Part shown: in pieces, positions 6,596 to 14,274 of the stretch | How positions within the stretch are numbered: position 1 is the stretch's first letter | How the letters are laid out: each line of letters starts with the position of its first letter | NCBI GenBank assembly: GCA_002298075.1 | Contig: DBLW01000189.1 | Coordinates: forward strand, 1-21,360 | Length of the DNA: 21,360 nt | Reading direction: 5' to 3' | DNA from: Bacteroidales bacterium UBA714 | GTDB lineage: Bacteria; Bacteroidota; Bacteroidia; Bacteroidales; UBA932 | Notes under the pieces: generated by a model | The model's input: only the letters and a program-made list of their open reading frames with translations | Told to the model about the DNA's origin: nothing | The model's database searches: none | Position numbers and translations under genes: made by a program

Positions 6596-7285
6596 TCATA
6601 TGCCTCTCACGATATCCCTCACAGCCTCATCAAGCCTGCATGCAAGCTCCTCACGCAACTTTTCTTCCTGAATCCCCTCCATTACAGGTGACAGGAACGA
6701 AACCATCTGGAGGACCTTGGCATCTTCAAGGCTTATTCCCCTTGAGCGCATGTAGAACAACTCCTCTTCATTTAGACGGCCGACGGTCGCCCCATGCGAA
6801 CATTTCACATCGTCAGCATAAATCTCAAGCTGAGGCCTTGTATTCACACGGGCATAGTCGGAAAGCAGGATATTATGGTTCTCCTGAAAAGCAGCCGTTT
6901 TCTGAGCATCCTTCGCAACGGTAATCTTACCGTAGAAATCTATCTTTGACTTCCCGCCGGCAAGCCCCTTGAAGAGCTGACGGGAATTGCATCCTGGAAC
7001 GCTGTGGCGCATGTCAACCGCAATCCGGACATTCTCGCTGCCTCCGCATATATATGCACCAGAAATATCGGCAGACGCCCCCTCTCCGGCAAGCTCTATC
7101 TCGACCGCCCTGTCACAGTCCTCACCGGGCATGGACAAAACTATTATGTCAAGGCTCGCATCACGCTCCACGACAAATCTTGCCGGCAGCTGTTCATCAG
7201 ACCAATTCAAATAAACCTTGTGAAATGACTGTCCGGCACCTATTGTAATTGTGTTCAGCACATCCATAGCACTACAAGCTGTCAT
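6596..7285 (-). CDS. sufD: SufD-type Fe-S scaffold subunit, short form without N-terminal domain
   Basis: SufD pairs with SufB on a SufC dimer to form the SufBC2D scaffold on which Fe-S clusters are built. The gene encodes about 229 aa, while classical SufD has roughly 420-450 aa. What remains is the beta-helix core and C-terminal helices, including the strongly conserved EIYADDVKCSHGATVG, whose His corresponds to His360 of E. coli SufD, and LFYMRSRGI. The N-terminal helical domain (about 200 residues) is absent, and no frame for it is visible upstream, where sufC lies. ATG at 7285 overlaps the end of sufC by 14 bp and suggests translational coupling. ATG at 7267, just after the sufC stop, is the alternative (223 aa). 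A TTG at 7300 is unlikely. Confidence 0.85.
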   Translation of the reverse strand: MTACSAMDVLNTITIGAGQSFHKVYLNWSDEQLPARFVVERDASLDIIVLSMPGEDCDRAVEIELAGEGASADISGAYICGGSENVRIAVDMRHSVPGCNSRQLFKGLAGGKSKIDFYGKITVAKDAQKTAAFQENHNILLSDYARVNTRPQLEIYADDVKCSHGATVGRLNEEELFYMRSRGISLEDAKVLQMVSFLSPVMEGIQEEKLREELACRLDEAVRDIVRGI

Positions 7286-8021
7286 AACCTTTTTCCTCAA
7301 TCATGGCCACAAGTTCCCTGCCAGCAGTCTTGACAATACGTCCGTCCTTAAGCACGTGCACGACATCAGGAACAATATAATCAAGCAGCCTCTGATAATG
7401 CGTTATCACAATGGCAGCCTTCTGAGGAGTATGCAGGGCGTTCACACCGCTTGCGACAATACGAAGGGCATCCACATCAAGCCCGCTGTCCGTCTCATCC
7501 AATATGGCCAGGTTCGGGTCAAACATCGCCATCTGAAATATCTCGTTACGCTTTTTCTCTCCTCCGGAAAAGCCAACATTAACCTCCCTTTTGGCAAATT
7601 CCGGCTTCATCTGGACAAAAGCCATCTTCTCACGCATCAGCTTAAGGAAATCCCCGGCCTTGAGAGGCTCAAGTCCCTTGCCCTTGCGATGCGAATTGAT
7701 GGCGGTTTTCATGAAATTCGTAATTGTGACTCCAGGTATCTCGACAGGATACTGGAAAGACAGGAAAATACCGGCCCATGAACGCTCCTCCGGAGACATT
7801 TTCAACAAATCACGTCCCATAAATTCTATTGAACCGTCCAGAATCTTAAACTGCGGCTTTCCTGCAAGCACAGCAGAAAGTGTGCTCTTACCGGCCCCGT
7901 TCGGTCCCATGACTGCATGTATTTCTCCCTTGCGGATAACAAGGTCAACACCTTTCAGGATTTCCTTGTCCTCTACTCCGGCCCTAAGGCCTTCTATTTT
8001 CAACAATATATCGTTTGCCAT
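7272..8021 (-). CDS. sufC: Fe-S assembly ATPase SufC
   Basis: The ABC-type ATPase that drives conformational change of the SufB-SufD scaffold; it is soluble and not a transporter subunit. In the 249 aa protein: Walker A GPNGAGKST (39-47), Q-loop Gln90 in LSFQYP, signature FSGGEKKR (151-158), Walker B and D-loop LAILDETDSGLD (171-182), and switch His208 in VITHYQRLL. The DETDSGLD form with an extra Asp is characteristic of SufC. The length is normal. A TTG two codons upstream (8027) opens the frame, but ATG at 8021 (MANDILL) fits homologues. It sits 62 bp after pnuC, and its stop overlaps the sufD start. Confidence 0.96.
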   Translation of the reverse strand: MANDILLKIEGLRAGVEDKEILKGVDLVIRKGEIHAVMGPNGAGKSTLSAVLAGKPQFKILDGSIEFMGRDLLKMSPEERSWAGIFLSFQYPVEIPGVTITNFMKTAINSHRKGKGLEPLKAGDFLKLMREKMAFVQMKPEFAKREVNVGFSGGEKKRNEIFQMAMFDPNLAILDETDSGLDVDALRIVASGVNALHTPQKAAIVITHYQRLLDYIVPDVVHVLKDGRIVKTAGRELVAMIEEKGYDSL

Positions 8022-8083
8022 AATCAATATTTTTCAATTTTCAGCGGCATCATACCACCATGCGCAAAGTGCACAAATGTGCT

Positions 8084-8737
8084 TCAGGCATTTTTACGGT
8101 AAAGCCTGAACCATGTCACAAGCGCCCAGATTCCGTTTACCAGATACAGCATGCTTACCACAGGCATAAATACAAGGCCAGCCTTAAGGTACAGCGTAAG
8201 ATTAGCCACATTCACAAAGAGCCATGCAATCCAGCAGTCCCATTTCTTCATCGCCGACAGTGTCTGTGCCGTAAGTATCAGCACGGTAACGCAACAATCA
8301 AGGTAAGGCAACGGGTTTGCAGGGAAATACCCGACAAACCATTTCGTCCCCATCATGCTCATCAGCCAGCCCCATACCAGTGCAAGCACAAGGACCGATA
8401 CGGCGACAAGTCCCCTCTGAGTCCAGGAAAGCATCGAAACCTTAAGTTCCCCGTGCTTGTCTGAACTTTCTTCACCTTTCTTCGGATGGCTCCAGCGATA
8501 TTGCCCCATTATATTTATTCCCAAAGAAATAGGCTGAAGTATAAGGTTGGCATAAAGATGCCTGTTCCAGAACATAAGGAACAGAAGGGCTGTATAGACA
8601 TAGCCCACATAAAAATTATATTTGCTGTTCCGGCCTGCAAGAAATACAGTCGTAAGTCCGAAAACAGAAGTAAGCAAGTCTATAAGCAAAACCGGCTTGC
8701 CGCCCAATTCAAATAATATGCAGTTCAAAAACTCCAT
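8084..8737 (-). CDS. pnuC: PnuC-family vitamin/nucleoside transporter
   Basis: An inner-membrane PnuC/SWEET-like facilitator of 217 aa with about seven hydrophobic segments. Family members carry nicotinamide riboside (PnuC), thiamine (PnuT) or riboflavin (PnuX), and the substrate is trapped by phosphorylation inside the cell. The C-terminal block WDCWIAWLFVN followed by LYLKAGL corresponds to the conserved W-x-x-W-x-x-x-N substrate-site region. No TPP or FMN riboswitch is evident upstream and no nadR, tnr3 or ribF lies beside it, so I cannot choose the substrate; pnuC is used as the family name. ATG at 8737 replaces a TTG at 8743. The gene sits between sufB (47-bp gap) and sufC, all on one strand, a position I do not know as usual. 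Confidence 0.85.
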   Translation of the reverse strand: MEFLNCILFELGGKPVLLIDLLTSVFGLTTVFLAGRNSKYNFYVGYVYTALLFLMFWNRHLYANLILQPISLGINIMGQYRWSHPKKGEESSDKHGELKVSMLSWTQRGLVAVSVLVLALVWGWLMSMMGTKWFVGYFPANPLPYLDCCVTVLILTAQTLSAMKKWDCWIAWLFVNVANLTLYLKAGLVFMPVVSMLYLVNGIWALVTWFRLYRKNA

Positions 8738-8784
8738 CGTCAATTTTTTTTAGAATACTTAAAATACACAGACTGTCCCCAATT

Positions 8785-10224
8785 CTATCCCACAGAACCC
8801 TCAAGAGAAACCTGAAGCAGCTTCTGGGCTTCGACCGCAAATTCCATCGGAAGCTTCGAAAGCACTTCACGCGCATATCCGTTCACGATAAGCCCCACGG
8901 CCTCCTCCGGCCCTATGCCCCTCTGATTGCAATAAAAAAGCTGGTCTTCGCTTATCTTCGATGTAGTGGCCTCATGCTCAACAACAGCGGTCTTGTTGGC
9001 ATTCTCAATATACGGGAAAGTATGGGCGCCGCACCTGTCACCTATCAGAAGACTGTCGCACTGGGAATAATTACGCGCATTGTCCGCACCGGCAAGCATT
9101 TTCACAAGCCCCCTGTAGCTGTTCTGGCTATGACCGGCCGATATTCCTTTGCTGATTATACGGCTGCGGGTATTCTTGCCTATATGAATCATCTTCGTTC
9201 CCGTATCTGCCTGCTGATAATTGTTTGTAACCGCAACAGAATAGAACTCAGAAGAAGAATTGTCACCTTTCAGTATTGTTGACGGATATTTCCAGGTAAT
9301 CGCTGAACCGGTCTCGACCTGTGTCCATGAAAGATGGCTTCCTGCACCTTTGCATATGCCCCTCTTGGTCACGAAATTGAAAATTCCTCCTTTTCCCTCA
9401 GCATCTCCGGGATACCAGTTCTGCACCGTGGAATACTTTACCTCAGCATCTTTCTCCAGAACAATCTCCACAACGGCGGCATGAAGCTGGTTCTCATCAC
9501 GCATAGGTGCCGTACACCCTTCCATATAGCTCACATAAGATCCTTCGTCAGCAACTATGAGCGTCCTTTCGAACTGCCCTGTTCCCTTGGCATTTATACG
9601 GAAATAGCTTGACAGTTCCATCGGGCATCTGACTCCTTTCGGAATATAGCAGAACGACCCGTCACTGAAAACGGCAGAGTTAAGAGCCGCATAGAAATTG
9701 TCCCCGGAAGGCACTACGGAAGCCAGATACTTGCGGACAAGTTCAGGATACTCTTTCACAGCCTCTGAAAAGGAACAGAAAATGATTCCTTTCTCAGCAA
9801 GAGCCGCCCGGAAAGTCGTAGCCACGGATACAGAGTCAAACACGGCATCAACTGCCACTCCGGCAAGAGCCGCCCTTTCATGAAGAGGTATACCGAGCTT
9901 GTCAAAAGTCTTTTCCAATTCCGGATCTATCTCCTTCGGCCCGTCAGCCGTTTTCTTGGGAGCCGCATAGTATATTATATCCTGAAAGTCTATCTCAGGA
10001 ATATCAAGATGCGCCCAATCGGGCAAAGGCATCTTCTGCCATTTCCTGAATGCATCCAGACGGAAGTCAAGCAACCACTGCGGTTCGTCTTTCTTTGAAG
10101 AAATCAATCTTATGACATCTTCATTGATGCCTTTGGGTATAAATTCCTGCTCGACATCTGTCACAAAGCCGTGCTCATATTCCTTTTCCGCCAGTCCTTC
10201 CAGTATTTCCTTATCATTACTCAT
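8785..10224 (-). CDS. sufB: Fe-S cluster assembly scaffold SufB
   Basis: SufB is the main scaffold subunit that receives sulfur and assembles the nascent cluster in SufBC2D. The 479 aa length is normal. Cys389 in YSQCDSLLIGD corresponds to E. coli Cys405, and His417 in VVEHEATTSK to His433, both implicated in cluster assembly at the SufB-SufD interface. The C-terminal LPMEFAVEAQKLLQVSLE is typical. The frame is open upstream to 10389, but the extra 55 residues are unlike any SufB and include the promoter, so MSNDKEILEG at 10224 is the start. First gene of the sufB-pnuC-sufC-sufD-ispE unit; sufS and sufE are not in the window. Confidence 0.97.
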   Translation of the reverse strand: MSNDKEILEGLAEKEYEHGFVTDVEQEFIPKGINEDVIRLISSKKDEPQWLLDFRLDAFRKWQKMPLPDWAHLDIPEIDFQDIIYYAAPKKTADGPKEIDPELEKTFDKLGIPLHERAALAGVAVDAVFDSVSVATTFRAALAEKGIIFCSFSEAVKEYPELVRKYLASVVPSGDNFYAALNSAVFSDGSFCYIPKGVRCPMELSSYFRINAKGTGQFERTLIVADEGSYVSYMEGCTAPMRDENQLHAAVVEIVLEKDAEVKYSTVQNWYPGDAEGKGGIFNFVTKRGICKGAGSHLSWTQVETGSAITWKYPSTILKGDNSSSEFYSVAVTNNYQQADTGTKMIHIGKNTRSRIISKGISAGHSQNSYRGLVKMLAGADNARNYSQCDSLLIGDRCGAHTFPYIENANKTAVVEHEATTSKISEDQLFYCNQRGIGPEEAVGLIVNGYAREVLSKLPMEFAVEAQKLLQVSLEGSVG

Positions 10225-10317
10225 ATGTACATCGTTTCTCTTTCCCGCCACACAAAGGCGCGGCAAAACAAAATCTGCATAAGCATGCAATATCAAGGCC
10301 TGTAAAAGCCCAATTTG

Positions 10318-10325
10318 CAAAGATA
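10318..10325 (-). promoter_or_regulatory. -7 promoter element of the suf operon
   Basis: TATCTTTG on the minus strand is an exact TAnnTTTG match. No TTTG lies at the expected 19-20 nt upstream, so it is a partial promoter. Transcription from it would give a leader of about 85-90 nt before the sufB ATG. It also rules out the longer sufB frame. Confidence 0.55.
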
Positions 10326-10422
10326 CAGGTTTTTTGCTTATTATGACAGATGACCGTGACAAATAGTCCCAAAGTGCCTGAACACGCAATCAGCAGACAG
10401 GCAAGGATTCCGGAAACATCTG

Positions 10423-13400
10423 TCATTCAAGCACGGATACAATCTGATAGTAGCTTTTCCCATCCTTGTCACGATCCCCATATTTGCCGTTTCCGGACAT
10501 GTTGACCCTTTGCATTATTCTTATGCCGTCATAGCTCCAAAGGCCGGGCAGAACCCTGTTGTATATGCCAGGGGACGCCGGATGCGACTCCTTTTCACGG
10601 GAAAACAAATAACTATAGTCAAGTCCGGGAAATCCGATGACTCGATAAAGCATATTATTGATTCCCCTGCGAGAATGGCGCGCAATAGCCGGATCATACA
10701 ATTCACATCCTCCATCAACACGCATCGCAATTCCATGACGGCTTTTCAGGACATTCGATATCACTATCTTTTCATTATCATCTGAAGCCGCGAACATCAC
10801 AGTCCCTCCGGAAGGCCTGACACATCCGGCATCAGCACCGGAAACAAGCGCGCCGGAAACGGTTCCGGACCATAATTCCGAATATATCGCGTCAAACATT
10901 CCCGTACAATCCGTATCAATCCGTGCATTTTCAGACATCATATCGGCAAACTTGTCCGTCGTGCGGTATGGAACGGCAAAATCAAGACTTATGTCATAAT
11001 AGACCCAGTGGTTGAACCTTACATAATAATCCCCGATTCCCAAGTCCGTCAGAAAGCCATCCTTGCTACGGATTCTGCGGTCCATAAGAGGTAGTGACCT
11101 ATAGCTGCCGTCCACATTTGAATCCTGCATCGGACCGAGGCATTCACAATAGGCAAACAGAGGATAAAGGCCACACGGAACGTTCCCCGCTGACGGCAAA
11201 ACTCCACCCTCTGACGTTAATGCAAACGGATAATGCTGCTGCACTTTCCCATTCATGACATATCCTGAGCCATATATGGAACTGAAATTGACATCCCCAA
11301 AATCAAATGCCCCTTCAGTGCGGCGCCAAACAAGCTGCCCATATACATAAAGTTCAACATATCCCTGCCTTATCCCCACTGTCTCTCCGGAATGCCTGTT
11401 CCTATAATTGAAACGGACATATTTTTTCCCGGCAACATGACCATAACTGGTAAATCCTTCCTCTGATGTACCCAAAGCCTTATCATAATAGGCAAGGCCA
11501 TCCCTCTGGTCAATTATTCCATAATACATGACAGGCCATATTCTCAATGATGACATTCCTCCGGTCAAATCATATCTCATCCAAGACCCTCTGAAAGCAT
11601 ATGATGTGGTAAAGTTCCGTGAAGCCCCAGGATAAGACTGGCCAGTCAGGCCATCTATCGTGACCGAATTGACAGGAAGCACGGAAGAGGCGACCCTCGT
11701 GCCGATATAAATGCTCTTCTGGTCAAATTCATATCTCTCAGGCTCAGTGCAGTATGTATCCGTGCCACGATATTCGATTCCGTTCTCCAGACAATATTGT
11801 TTTCTCAATGGCCGGTATGTCAAAAGACTGTAGTCATCGATACGGCCCCAGCAAGTCTCAACATCTTCAGCAACAGGCAAGGAAAACATCACCTTGAACC
11901 CGTTGAACGGCTCTCCCTTGCAGTCTCTGAAGTTGAATTTTATCGGAAAGGCCTGATTCTGATATTCCGCCATTGCTTCATTGACATGATTCACAAAAAC
12001 ATCAACGGCCATATCCTCAGGACGGGCTTCAACTCCAAAATACGCAGAGGCCGGATGGTCAAGCACAGGAACAGGCACAAGACGCTCCCGGACAATGGCG
12101 TCATCCAGATTGGCCAGCATATTCCCTCTGTCATCGCAGATTCTATAGGACACACTCTTTTCCGTTCCAGTTATGTCCAGGCTATATGCATAAGAAGTCC
12201 TTTCCATAGCCAAAGAAGGTCTTCTGACATTGATTGTCACCTCTGAGGCCTGGTCTCCGTCTTTGTTCGTAAAGGTAATCACAGACTTGCCCTGACGGCA
12301 TCCCGTCACCTTGAACTTCGTGCATTCCTCATTCAAAGGAACAAGACGGACCACATCTCCGGACTCTTCAGAATAATCTGCGGTCTCCACCTTCCCATAC
12401 CTGACAGGAAGCACCTCTTTCGGAACATCAGAAATGTCAAGAATACCATACTGTCCGACATAAGACGGAATTATATCCCAATCAAAAGACATCGGCCACT
12501 CAACCGCATCCGTCACAATTATGTTTGCCACCGCATTCCGCAGCCCGTCATGCGTGGATGCTGAGATGGAATAAGTCCCTGTGCCGGCAGTGGCAGGCAC
12601 ATCAAATTCCACGACATTCCTCACATAACGTGAATCGGAAGGCGACTTGTCCGCACCATAAATTATTGAAGAGACAACGCCAGCCTCTTTCAGTCCCTCC
12701 ACATCAGCATTGTAATCCCAGTCTTCTCCATACAGCTCGACTTGGGATGCCCCGCCTCCGGCCACACGATGATAGAACAGATACACTTTGTTTCTGGTTC
12801 CTTTCAGGAAATAATAAACAGGAATGCCGTCAATCCGACACTTTTCGTCCGTAAAATACAGACTCCTCAAGTCACTGCCGGAAAAATTCACTTTCCATGA
12901 TGGACGGAGGAGATTGTCATAGTCAGGTACAACCGTTATGTCATATACAGAATTGCGGCACACGTCAAAATTGGTCACATTATCCTTGCCGAGAAAGAGC
13001 CTGTACTTCACCTGCCCGACCCAGCCCTTGATAGGATATGTTCCTGCAGCACCGATTTCAATATATGTACATCTTCCGGACATGTCATTTTCGCCGAACA
13101 CAATATTTTCGGCAGTCTTATTCCACGGATCCGTGTTGGATGGCAACAAGGTCCCCATCATATTCTCCGGAACATAGAACTCGGCAGTAAAGGAGTCACT
13201 GCCACCCTGCTCTGGAAAAGTTCCGAAATGCGCTTGGCAATCCGATTCGGAAGCCACGTCAGAAACATCCGTCGCCATGCTTTTCCCGAACGGAAACAGA
13301 AGCGTGTTCGCGTTACGCACATACATGTTCTGCAAAAACAAGGAATTTGTCCCGTTTCCAGGATTTATAAAAGAGCTGTCTTTTTCAAATGTCACACGCA

Positions 13401-13899
13401 CCTTTGCGAACAATCTCTCAAGAGGCACCACGACAGACCGGTTGCCGTCCCATACGACTTCAGCACACATCGGGATACCGGCTTCAGATATCGCATCAAA
13501 ATCATTTATCCTGTAAGTGAATCCAGGAACCTGACTTTCCCATTCCGGAAAATTACCGGACTGATCCCCCATGTTGGCTACAAAATAAAATGCTCTTGCA
13601 TCTTGTGGAACAAACAGCACAACAGGTGAATCCCCTTCGAAATGCCAAGTCCCCAAAAGCCTGTCATCATAGGCAGCAACCGTCACACAGGAAACCATAT
13701 TCCCTATGCGGTCATCCGGAACTATTGTTGACCGTGTCACAGGATCTTCCGTCCGGAAAGACAATTCAATGCATGCAGTCCCTTCTCCCGCCTGTCCGTC
13801 CTCAACGGCCGGACAGGCATCCTCTCCAAGATTTACACATCCGCACATCAAAAGGAGCGGAACAAGTGAAATGAGAATGCTTTTTTTCATATCTGACAT
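10423..13899 (-). CDS. Very large fimbrillin-like (FimB/Mfa2, DUF4906-like) lipoprotein
   Basis: A 1158 aa exported lipoprotein (1155 aa if started at the ATG at 13890, MKKSILISL, which I think more likely). The hydrophobic signal ends in MCGC with Cys21 as lipidation site. The first 200 residues look like an Mfa/FimA-type beta-sandwich: IELSF, then TRST at 55-58 (the position where Arg-gingipain cuts some fimbrillins), a long hydrophobic strand region, and VPLERLFAKVRVTF (158-171), a hallmark of the family. Ig-like segments follow (about 340-570), including FDVPATAGTGTYSISA and CRQGKSVITFTN, and then a long aromatic-rich region without recognisable repeats to the C-terminus. Family knowledge suggests an anchor or tip component of fimbriae or a large adhesin. 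No fimbrial partner gene is nearby. No promoter was found upstream. Confidence 0.75.
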   Translation of the reverse strand: MSDMKKSILISLVPLLLMCGCVNLGEDACPAVEDGQAGEGTACIELSFRTEDPVTRSTIVPDDRIGNMVSCVTVAAYDDRLLGTWHFEGDSPVVLFVPQDARAFYFVANMGDQSGNFPEWESQVPGFTYRINDFDAISEAGIPMCAEVVWDGNRSVVVPLERLFAKVRVTFEKDSSFINPGNGTNSLFLQNMYVRNANTLLFPFGKSMATDVSDVASESDCQAHFGTFPEQGGSDSFTAEFYVPENMMGTLLPSNTDPWNKTAENIVFGENDMSGRCTYIEIGAAGTYPIKGWVGQVKYRLFLGKDNVTNFDVCRNSVYDITVVPDYDNLLRPSWKVNFSGSDLRSLYFTDEKCRIDGIPVYYFLKGTRNKVYLFYHRVAGGGASQVELYGEDWDYNADVEGLKEAGVVSSIIYGADKSPSDSRYVRNVVEFDVPATAGTGTYSISASTHDGLRNAVANIIVTDAVEWPMSFDWDIIPSYVGQYGILDISDVPKEVLPVRYGKVETADYSEESGDVVRLVPLNEECTKFKVTGCRQGKSVITFTNKDGDQASEVTINVRRPSLAMERTSYAYSLDITGTEKSVSYRICDDRGNMLANLDDAIVRERLVPVPVLDHPASAYFGVEARPEDMAVDVFVNHVNEAMAEYQNQAFPIKFNFRDCKGEPFNGFKVMFSLPVAEDVETCWGRIDDYSLLTYRPLRKQYCLENGIEYRGTDTYCTEPERYEFDQKSIYIGTRVASSVLPVNSVTIDGLTGQSYPGASRNFTTSYAFRGSWMRYDLTGGMSSLRIWPVMYYGIIDQRDGLAYYDKALGTSEEGFTSYGHVAGKKYVRFNYRNRHSGETVGIRQGYVELYVYGQLVWRRTEGAFDFGDVNFSSIYGSGYVMNGKVQQHYPFALTSEGGVLPSAGNVPCGLYPLFAYCECLGPMQDSNVDGSYRSLPLMDRRIRSKDGFLTDLGIGDYYVRFNHWVYYDISLDFAVPYRTTDKFADMMSENARIDTDCTGMFDAIYSELWSGTVSGALVSGADAGCVRPSGGTVMFAASDDNEKIVISNVLKSRHGIAMRVDGGCELYDPAIARHSRRGINNMLYRVIGFPGLDYSYLFSREKESHPASPGIYNRVLPGLWSYDGIRIMQRVNMSGNGKYGDRDKDGKSYYQIVSVLE

Positions 13900-14200
13900 C
13901 TGTTTGTTTATTATTTTTGTTCAGGCAAGGCTCAGTCATCACCCGCACTAAAGCATAAGCAATTTAAAAGTTCCCGTATCTCACGACAGGAGAACCTATA
14001 ACATGAAAAGTATTGTTGAATAAGAAATGACTTCCGGAATTGTCCATGCATATGGATTTCACCTCCGGAGACACGGCAAATATGGAGGGAAACAGACAGA
14101 ATCAATTAAAGAAAAAGAAAAACCGCTTTTAAAAAAGAGAAAAACAATGTTAAAATTTATTTTTACTGCCAATGACAACTTAAAGAAAAGTGGCATAATT
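13900..14200. other. Intergenic region upstream of the large lipoprotein
   Basis: About 300 bases with no credible gene and no TAnnTTTG box on the minus strand. The one structured feature is a nested dyad at 14033-14069: TCCGGA (14033-14038), TCCAT-GCAT-ATGGA (14043-14056), TCCGGA (14064-14069). The rest is A-rich on the + strand (14100-14200). Confidence 0.5.
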
Positions 14201-14243
14201 ATAAAAAACAGAAAAATAAGCCCGCATCCAAGACGGATACGGG
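14201..14243 (-). terminator. Rho-independent terminator of hppA
   Basis: On the minus strand the RNA forms a 9-bp stem CCCGUAUCC/GGAUGCGGG (from 14235-14243 and 14221-14229) with one G-U pair and a 5-nt loop, followed by CTTATTTTTC and TGTTTTTTAT. It lies about 30 bp after the hppA stop codon. Confidence 0.85.
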
Positions 14244-14274
14244 CCATGTTGACCACATTATTGTCACGAAACCG

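Noticed and set aside
10225..10389. N-terminal extension of sufB by 55 codons
   Set aside because: The extension covers the TATCTTTG promoter box and does not resemble SufB; MSNDKEILEG at 10224 matches homologues.
11797..12246. 149-codon frame on the + strand inside the giant lipoprotein gene
   Set aside because: No domain, signal or promoter; lies wholly antisense to a frame with a clear signal peptide and family motifs.
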